From Nematostella vectensis (Eukaryota; Cnidaria; Anthozoa; Actiniaria; Edwardsiidae), in assembly GCF_932526225.1 (NCBI RefSeq), contig NC_064040.1, forward strand, positions 7,041,181 to 7,105,180: 64,000 nt of DNA, written 5' to 3'. The position numbers and the translations under genes were made by a program. The notes below the pieces were generated by a model. The model saw only the letters and a program-made list of their open reading frames with translations, was not told the DNA's origin and ran no database searches. How positions within the stretch are numbered: the stretch's first letter is position 1; each line of letters opens with the position of its first letter. Shown one piece after another: positions 57,401 to 64,000 of this stretch.

Positions 57401-60400
57401 CGAAACTGTGGGGGATGTTGACTTTTTGTGTTCTCCGTCAAAAACGTCTCAACGAGCGTTTCGGAAGGTGACGAAAGACGCACAAAGCCGAACAGGATCC
57501 CGACCTTATACCCGCGCGACGCCGAATGCGTGTTCCAAGGAACTCAATGACAGTAAGGATGGTGTATTTGATGATTGGAAGCCCCCGTTGTCTCCTAAGA
57601 AGACCAGAAAGAGTCCATCTTCGACTACCACAAAAAAGCCACCGCAAGTTAACCAGCTGCAGAAAGCCAAAAATCCATTACAAGCGAGTAAAAAGTCGCC
57701 AACAAACAAGCCCCGTCCAACTGTCACGCAAGCGAAGACTGGCAAAGGAGTCGCTAAGAAGACAACAAGGGAGATCTCGAATAAACAAACAAGCAGTACG
57801 TCATGGCAGGGAGAGGAGCTCCTTAGGCTTGAAGAGTAAGTAATAATTGAAAGCGTTTTATAATGAATAGATAAATGTGTTAGGGGACTAGCCGGGATCT
57901 TGAGACGAAGGCGAAAAAATGTGAGTAACCCTTCTTCCTGGAATACTGAATTACGAGCGTGATAGAAGGCATAGAAATATGATAGTGTCTGACCACGGAA
58001 CACATCTGCCTTCGAATCTACTTTTCTTACACCAAAGTCTAAGAATGACTGCGATTTCCAGTAATCTGCAAACTCATGATACTTAATTCCAACCGACATA
58101 TTACATGATTGCCCGGGTCGTCGTTAAAACTTTCATTACTAATTTCACTACTTTCATTGGCCTACACTTGCATGGCTTCCAATCACCTCCCAGCAATGTT
58201 CTCTTAATTGTTCAATCTTCTCACAATTGTTTGACTACGTTATGATTTCGCCTAGTTTCTTGAAGGGCGTCATGGCGAAAGTAAGGCTCGGGCACCTGAT
58301 AGAAAAAGCCCGTTATTTGAACATTTCTTATAGTGTCTCTTATAGAAAAGAACCTTAGCGTAATTTAGATTTGTTCAACACAGCGCACTCCATAGCCTGG
58401 CCCCTAATGCACCGCGATACTGGACTAAAGTCTCTCAGCTGGTGGAGACCCGGTCAGCCGAGGAGTGTCAGCTCAAGTACCAAGGCCAGCTTGAGCAGAG
58501 GAACACCAGGGCGTATAATAGGCCCGAGCGGGCCGCCAAGCCTTCTGCTAAGCCAAAGGATCGGAAAAGTAAGTATGAGTAAAGAATATAGAGCGTGCAA
58601 CCGACCCGAGCAGGCAGCCAAGACTTTTGCTAAGCCAAAGGAATAAGTAACAAGTATAGAGCGTGCAAAAGGCCCGAGCGGGCCGCCAAGCCTTTTGCTA
58701 AGCCAAAGGATCAGAAAAGTAAGTATGAGTAAAGAGTATAGAGCGTGCAACAGGCGAGAGCGGGCCGCCAAGCCTTCTGCTAAGCCAAAGGATCGGAAAA
58801 GTAAGTATGAGTAAAGAGTATAGAGCGTGCAACCGACCCGAGCAGGCAGCCAAGACTTTTGCTAAGCCAAAGGAATAAGTAACAAGTATAGAGCGTGCAA
58901 AAGGCCCGAGCGGGCCGCCAAGCCTTTTGCTAAGCCAAAGGATCAGAAAAGTAAGTATGAGTAAATAGTTTAGAGCGTGCAACAGGCGAGAGGTTTGCCG
59001 AGTCTTATGCTAAGCCAAAGGGTTAGATGAGTAAGTATGATTAAGAACATAGAACATGCTAAAGGCCATAGAGCCAAGCTGCCAAGCCTTCTGCTTAGCC
59101 AAAAATGTCGAGTATGAGAAAACCCTGGGATCGAAATTTTTGGTTTTTGTGGAGAGAGCAAAACTGGAGAACCCAGGGAAAACCACAAACTCAACTCATG
59201 TGGAACCCGGGAATAAATCCCGAAATCCAGTTGTTAGAGGCGCAGACACTTCAAAGCGACGCTCTGCCAACTGCGCAACTAACTCTCCCCTGGAAAAGTC
59301 GCTCTTATGTTTCCCTTCTCTTCAATTGAACATAGAGCCTCTAGAGGGATTCGAACCATTTTGATATTCAAATAGTCCAGTCGGACACCAGAGCCCGGTT
59401 GCGCCAAGCTTGGATATATCCCACCCACCGGAGAACTTATACAGGCTTCATGCCCCAGACCTATTGGTCTCGTGATGAGCTAATCATCAGAGTCATCCTT
59501 ATTTTTACTGTGAATGCCATCATGACTATAGCTTTTATATGCGCTTCTTCCATGCAGTCACGGCCTTGTGTGGTGGTGTGGGTACACTTAAACGAAAGCG
59601 TCAGTTACGGCAGTTACTGGAGCAGCAAGACGATGGTTACGAGGACGACATCTTCGACTCCACGCCATTCAAGAAGTCAAAAATGAACTTTAAGGTAAGG
59701 ACCTTTGGTCGGTTTGGAAATTTGACTGTGCTGCTAAGTTAGAAAGTGTAAGAGAGCTTAGTGGCGTGATTGAGGTAGCGCCCTGATCGCTTAGTGTGGC
59801 CATGTTGGGGTTCCGGCGCTTTCTTCTATAGGTTTCCCCGTAGACTCTGTGTCGCATCGCACTTTATCAGCATCTTTTTAAAGACATTAAAAACCGCTAT
59901 TGGGACGCTGGTCCGTGACACCATCTTCAGTGATGCAGGCGCGTACACAGGTACGCAGGGCGCACCCCCCCCCCCCCCCCCCCCCCCACCCCTTTGGCGT
60001 CAAAAAAGCGGGTCGTTTCTTATTAAGCAATCTTCAAATACTGTGCTCTTTCCATATGATACCTATGACTGCGCACCCCCCCCCCCCCCCCCCCCGGCCA
60101 ATCCTGGGAACGCGCCTGTGATACTAAGTCACTTTTACGTTTATGACTGTAAACGACGTTGGGCAGTCTGTAGCTATGTAATACTGATGGTTTAATGAAG
60201 TATATGCTATATTTTTCACATTTTTGGTCAGTTATATGTGTGTCGAAAAAGAAGATATGATGATGGTTTAATCTATAATCATAATCCATTTATGCGTCGT
60301 TAAAAAGTTCCCCTTTGCTGGAGCTGACATTGACGAGGACGATGTTGATGATGGTGAAGATGATGGGGATGACTATGATGACGAGGATGACCGGAGAGCA

Positions 60401-61633
60401 GAATTCCAGACCCCTAGTAACCGAACCCCTAGCAGTCGCTTCCGCCCACTGGGCCCCGCATCTGGTGGGACGCCAAGTGCAGACTTTATCAGCCCAGGAC
60501 TATTACAACACGTGAACAGGTTAGTCAGTAAACGATCTAGGGGAGGATTAATGGGTTTTAAACACCCCATTTTGGCTGCCTAGGAAAGGTTTCATGTGCA
60601 AAAATTGAGTTTCTGGGAGGGCTCAAAATAATACAGTATTTCTTTCTTGAGGATGCATGCCCCTAAAACCAATCTAATTGCTGGGCATTTCATCGATTAT
60701 ATAGGTCAACCCCCTGTAAGCAAAAAACTGTAAGTTATCATGGTGCGGTGTTCACTCGATGAGATAATATTACTATGCTTATAATCAATTATTAATTATG
60801 ATCCTCGAATATTTGACATGTTAGGCACGATGTGGATACCTACATACATCGCATCAAGCAAGGAAAGCGACACGCCCCGGGGCCACAGAGTAGACAAAGT
60901 GCAAAGGTACCATCTTCGCAAGTAACTTTAGCCCCGTACAAACGGAGCCAGCCGAACACAGTGCTGCCATACGAAATGTTGGCGAAATACTTCACAGTTC
61001 CTCCCAACATGGTTTACAAACAGCGACGACATTGCTGGGGCAGCTATCTTCATGTGTCCCGCCGCCGCTCAAAGTAGCCGCAGGGAGAGGTCACCTCTGC
61101 GGTTTTAATTTAAGCTCGAATCGTTTCTATGAGCTTTGCGTTGTTGTTGATATAGTGCGTTTGTATCTCTTGGGGTTTTTTTTTTTTCGACGCCCGGTGT
61201 TTCTTGGTGTTCCCTCGTTGGTTAGCGGTTACCTTCGTGACTGTGAAGTTTGTGGAATTCTGTGTCACGGCATAGGGTAACGATTCGATTTTTATAAACC
61301 GTAGAGGTGAGATCCTTGTAGCAAAGAGTTAACTTCAGTATTGGGAAGGACTGTACTATACTCCACGAAAATAATTTTATGAAGATACATAAAATATCCT
61401 ATTAAGAATTCGAAGATTTTACGAAAACAGTCATTATCAACACCAAGATTTTGTTTTGAACAAAGATTTTCTTTTTGCCTTTTTAGGTAGTGAAGACCTC
61501 CACCCCCAAGAAACAGCTCAAGCCCACATCTCGCAAGTCGCCTCTTGTCAGCATCAGCGACATGTTTGAGGTGCAGCATGTTTCTGATCCAGACAGCGAG
61601 GAAGGAGAAGAGGACTACTATTGGTCAGAATAA
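51441..61633 (+). CDS. MIS18BP1: MIS18BP1/KNL2 centromere protein with SANTA, CENP-C motif and SANT domains
   Basis: Centromere licensing factor that targets the Mis18 complex and CENP-A deposition. Exons: 51441-51626, 52711-53514, 53698-53807, 54001-54134, 54228-54318, 54758-54870, 55166-55194, 56085-56246, 56838-57835, 58384-58568, 59558-59694, 60308-60519, 60825-60906, 61487-61633; 3390 bases, 1129 codons, phases consistent. Exons 3-5 encode the SANTA domain (LKNWHLKALKSKSQCGVFVE, GELWHSTIIRTRV, VKSFRHGFPNNWEKLV). Exon 8 opens with the CENP-C-like motif RSRSGRLIKPPMAWWRGQRV. Exons 9-10 give the SANT/Myb domain (WQGEELLRLEDALHSL, RYWTKVSQLVETRSAEECQL). Exon 11 has GTLKRKRQLRQLLEQQDDGY, the conserved C-terminal block, and the end is acidic. 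Exon 1 uses a weak donor (GTTTGA). The exon 12 acceptor is poor in pyrimidines. Exon 13 could instead run to a stop at 61077. Confidence 0.94.
53150..53510 (+). repeat. Asp/Asn/Glu-rich low-complexity coding segment of KNL2 exon 2
   Basis: Codons dominated by GAT, AAT and GAA give an acidic, probably disordered stretch of about 120 residues (DNEDH-type repeats). It probably expanded by trinucleotide slippage. A Ser/Asn run encoded by AACAAT repeats lies upstream at about 52885-52918. The equally long - strand frame is a shadow. Confidence 0.85.
55432..56040 (+). mobile_element. Dispersed 600-bp repeat, copy 1 (KNL2 intron 7)
   Basis: Starts GTATCAATAGTTCTTAAAC and ends near TTTGTACATGTAGTGGAAATTGC. 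It is closely similar along its whole length to 62148-62743 in the same orientation (shared CTAAGACGGCTAAAA, GGGCCTTTGCTGTTTCCCGT, CTTAAACACGGAATTAGCT). I see no coding capacity and no convincing terminal inverted repeats. Confidence 0.9.
58500..59105 (+). repeat. Tandem array of duplicated exon-end/splice-donor units in KNL2
   Basis: About eight copies of a 75-80-bp unit, with a higher-order period of about 230 bp. Each unit holds a piece of exon 10's 3' end (GCCGCCAAGCCTTCTGCTAAG), then most hold the donor GTAAGTATGA and a GAGCGTGCAA spacer. Consensus donors begin at 58569, 58719, 58801, 58951 and 59031; the copies ending near 58646 and 58876 carry a degraded donor (AATAAGTAAC). The first copy is the real end of the SANT exon; the others lie in the following intron. 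Confidence 0.92.
59195..59400 (-). mobile_element. tRNA-like SINE sequence(s)
   Basis: On the - strand, 59400-59330 contains GCTTGGCGCAACCGGG (A-box-like) and GGTTCGAATCC (B box). 59290-59200 contains GCGCAGTTGGCAGAGCG (A-box-like) and a GGGTTCCA end. Neither folds into a full cloverleaf in my hands, so tRNA-derived SINE or decayed tRNA is more likely than a working tRNA gene. Confidence 0.5.
59934..60122. mobile_element. Short element with long poly(C) tracts in KNL2 intron (copy 4)
   Basis: Bordered by GCAGGCGCGTACACAGG and CGCGCCTGTGA, with C tracts at about 59966-59990 and 60076-60096. Its inner part GATACCTATGACTGCGCACC is the inverse of GTGCGGTCATAGGTATTATATGG at 40419-40440. It lies about 190 bases before KNL2 exon 12. 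Confidence 0.65.
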
Positions 61634-62147
61634 AATTGATTGACATTTAGGGACAGACATTTACAGACAAGACGTGCGTTTCACTTTCATCGTCTTTTGG
61701 TCGGGAAACATTGACTGTCAAAATAAGGGCCAATAGGAAAAAAAATCTTCATGATAAGTCATTTATGGACAGAATGTGCTGATGTGTATTCGTCGACTCT
61801 TGCCAGCCCTGTGTCTTATTATAGTTTCTCGAACCCTGGGTGAAGTTCTCCAATCTGACGTCACACCCGCTATGTGTAAAAACTAGAGAGCGCTGGATGT
61901 AGGGGGTTCACTTGTGAAATAGGCATTTTATTAAAATCTTCTTTTACTGAAGTCCACTTAACAGTATTTTTATAATATATCTAGAGTAGTACACGCATAG
62001 ACAGTGATGTTCTTACAATTGTATGTCTGGGGTTTTTTTTTCTTCAAATAAAGACTTCAATTTTCCATTATGCACTGCTGTTTTCTATATTACCATCGCA
62101 CCATCCACATATCCATAGGATTATCATCCTTCTATAAGGATTTTTAA
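61634..62147. other. KNL2 3' UTR and flank
   Basis: Follows the KNL2 stop. The only good AATAAA is at 62047-62052, consistent with a 3' UTR of about 420 bases. Nothing else recognised. Confidence 0.6.
62047..62052 (+). terminator. Candidate polyadenylation signal of KNL2
   Basis: AATAAA about 415 bases beyond the stop codon at 61633, followed by a T-rich stretch. Confidence 0.6.
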
Positions 62148-62743
62148 GTATCAATAGTTTTTAAACTTTATTTTTTCAAAGAAAAATTTCCATAAATCGC
62201 CTTCTAAGACGGCTAAAATGGGCCTTTGCTGTTTCCCGTGACCTGTTGACCGTGAATTCACGCGAAATCTTTGGCTTTTCTAGCGTATCATTTTGAGGGC
62301 GAGAACTCGAGCTTGTCGGGCGTAACCTCGCGACGGTTTCTAAGATATCCGCCTTCAAATTTTCGGGATCTGATAGATAATTATGTCATGTCATAAAGTG
62401 TGTGAGGAATTTTCGACTAAAGATCGCTTTTATAGCATTTTCGTGTCCAAATTTCGCCAGAAGTGAGAGTTTCAACTTTGATTCGTGATATTTCGTTGAC
62501 AGTGTCAAATAACAATATGTCCTTACACACTTTGGTAGATCATCTATCTATAGGGATGCAATTACGTGCAAGTACATGCGCAATAACGTGAAGGTGCATT
62601 ACGCTCTAGAGATCTACGCTCCGAACTTTTGAGTTTCAGGCCTCAAAACTTAAACACGGAATTAGCTATTGCAAAAATAAAACTTGCAGGAGATAATTCA
62701 ATCTTTTATTTGATGTATAGTTTGTACATGTATTGAAAATTGC
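62148..62743 (+). mobile_element. Dispersed 600-bp repeat, copy 2
   Basis: Second copy of the repeat at 55432-56040, same orientation, in the 3' flank of KNL2. It is collinear with substitutions and short indels and begins and ends at matching points (GTATCAATAG ... AAAATTGC), which helps define the element's limits. Confidence 0.9.
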
Positions 62744-64000
62744 GGCGCGACAATATTTTTTTTCCGCCGACACGTCGTTTACCTTTACCGAGACCTAAGG
62801 CAAGTAGCAAAACCTTTCTTTAGTTAAAATCTGTTCAACGCCAAACCGGTTCCTCTTCTACCCTAGAATCGCTTAACCCTTTCACGCCCAAGTTTTTTTT
62901 TGGCTGACGCACACAAAATTCTACAGTTTTTACAGATTTTCTCTTTTTCCTTAGAATTTCATGGGCTGACATAGTAAGAACAAATATTGCCCACATAATT
63001 ATCGATCGGAATAAAGTACTGGTTTTCCAAATATTGTATTGCAACAATTTTAAAAAGCAGGCAAAGACAAACTTTTTTGAATTTAGCGCAATTTAACCGC
63101 GTGCTCGTCGTTTGTTAGTTCCAGTTTATGCATGTTTTCAGATAAACTACATGAAATTAACTTCAAAGATTCAGAGTTAACTCTTTAGGGAAGCATATCC
63201 AAGTATTATACATAGCTATTTTTCAGGTTTAAGCGAGCTGGTTGTGATAGTCATGTCAGCACCGTTTCTACACAATACAGCATCAACATGGCGGCAATAA
63301 AAGCACGGCTTGCATGGTCATTTCATTTCTAAATTTTAGCGGCTTTATTTCATGGATTGAACAAAACTCAACTGTCCATTTTTGCTCATGATTGTCTAAT
63401 TGATTGACAATTAGCCATAATCTGTGAATAAATCAAGTATAGCACAACAACACGAAGATTTGAAAACAATCATCGAGCGAAACTAGTGGTGACTATTGAA
63501 CAAATTCAAGATGGTATTGTGAAGAATTTTCTGCATTGTTGTTCAGATGCGGCCAAAATAGGCTTACAAGAAAGTATTATTTGCTGCTATTGGTTTTGCA
63601 ATGTCCAACTGGACGAGAAACAAGTCTTTTTCACTCAAATATTTGCGAATTGTTGGCAATAGTCCGATGCCATGAGTACTTACAAAAATACCGAGATGGT
63701 GGCTGAATTTATTCACCGTTAGTTCCTGTATCGTTCGCTGTTGCTCTCAAACCACTCAGAATCTTTCTCTTCGTTTCCTTTTTGCCATTTAGAAGCGCCT
63801 CAAACAAGTTTGTTCGATTGACAAGAAATTCAATCAATTCAGAATGATGAAAATATAAAAAAAAAACAAAGTTCAAAGTCATTATTTGGATGATTCTTCG
63901 GTCCGATGAATGGAGTAGCTTCTTGTTCCTCAATGGCAGTACCAGTTCTGTACCAAAGTTGGTCTTTGGGTCGCAAAATACCGACATTTTTCTGCTAGAA
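62744..64000. other. Intergenic; possible piggyBac terminus at 62873
   Basis: TTAA followed by CCCTTTCACGCCC at 62873-62889 resembles the left end of the piggyBac copy at 33198 (TTAA plus CCCTTTCACTA). No inverse end is visible before 64000 and no transposase frame is recognised. The remainder shows no supported gene. Confidence 0.35.

Noticed and set aside
58454-59194. Several - strand frames with repeated LLILTFLILWLSKRLGG-like peptides
   Set aside because: They are antisense shadows of the KNL2 exon-end repeat array and its intron, without starts, domains or splice logic.
59330-59405. tRNA gene on the - strand
   Set aside because: A- and B-box-like motifs are present, but I could not form a proper acceptor stem and anticodon arm; a SINE or decayed tRNA is more likely.

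Overview
The window is eukaryotic and animal. It has intron-rich genes with GT-AG introns, an A+T-rich background, many degenerate transposable elements, and clear one-to-one homologues of conserved metazoan genes. Compact introns, the style of the protein homologues and the mixture of Ty3, Ty1/copia, L1/Tx1-like, piggyBac, pogo/Tigger and Harbinger remnants suggest an invertebrate. An anthozoan cnidarian (sea anemone or coral) is my best guess, but this is inference only. No bacterial, viral or organellar replicon is visible. All exon models were built by hand from splice sites and reading-frame phase.

Left part (1-6.4 kb): the 3' portion of a fasciclin (FAS1) domain gene on the + strand, eight exons encoding four FAS1 domains and entering the window already in progress. 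Its introns hold a tRNA-like SINE, a near-perfect 37-bp-arm hairpin and a MITE. From 6.5 to about 28.5 kb lies a repeat-dominated interval without a recognisable host gene. It contains minisatellites at 8.26, 10.97 and 22.15 kb, a Ty3/gypsy element with its 3' LTR (11.3-14.1 kb), an L1/Tx1-like LINE broken by a copia fragment (14.9-19.6 kb), a second gypsy gag (20.0 kb), a MADF/Harbinger remnant (23.3 kb), a pogo/Tigger transposase remnant (24.2-24.95 kb) and another transposase-like fragment (26.9-27.3 kb).

Right part (29-62 kb): five complete genes. (1) A secreted CBM9-like carbohydrate-binding protein (- strand, 29.1-37.3 kb, 11 exons, 371 aa); its 4.3-kb first intron carries a piggyBac element with perfect 11-bp TIRs and TTAA target sites, and a CR1-like LINE fragment. 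(2) CCDC167 (+, 37.5-38.9 kb, 92 aa), a small tail-anchored coiled-coil protein. (3) CAMKMT, calmodulin-lysine N-methyltransferase (-, 39.2-44.1 kb, 10 exons, 295 aa). (4) A MACROD2-type macrodomain ADP-ribosyl hydrolase (-, 45.5-51.2 kb, 12 exons, 437 aa) whose C-terminal tail was lengthened by tandem exon duplication. (5) MIS18BP1/KNL2 (+, 51.4-61.6 kb, 14 exons, about 1129 aa) with SANTA, CENP-C-like and SANT/Myb modules, the centromere licensing factor that recruits CENP-A deposition machinery. Genes 1/2 and 4/5 are head-to-head pairs with about 260 bp between start codons, so shared bidirectional promoters are likely; genes 2/3 are tail-to-tail.

The most interesting items are KNL2 retaining a CENP-C motif beside SANTA and SANT domains; an array of duplicated exon-end/splice-donor units just after its SANT exon; exon duplication in the macrodomain gene; and a dispersed family of short elements carrying poly(G)/poly(C) tracts, one of which sits just upstream of a weak KNL2 splice acceptor.
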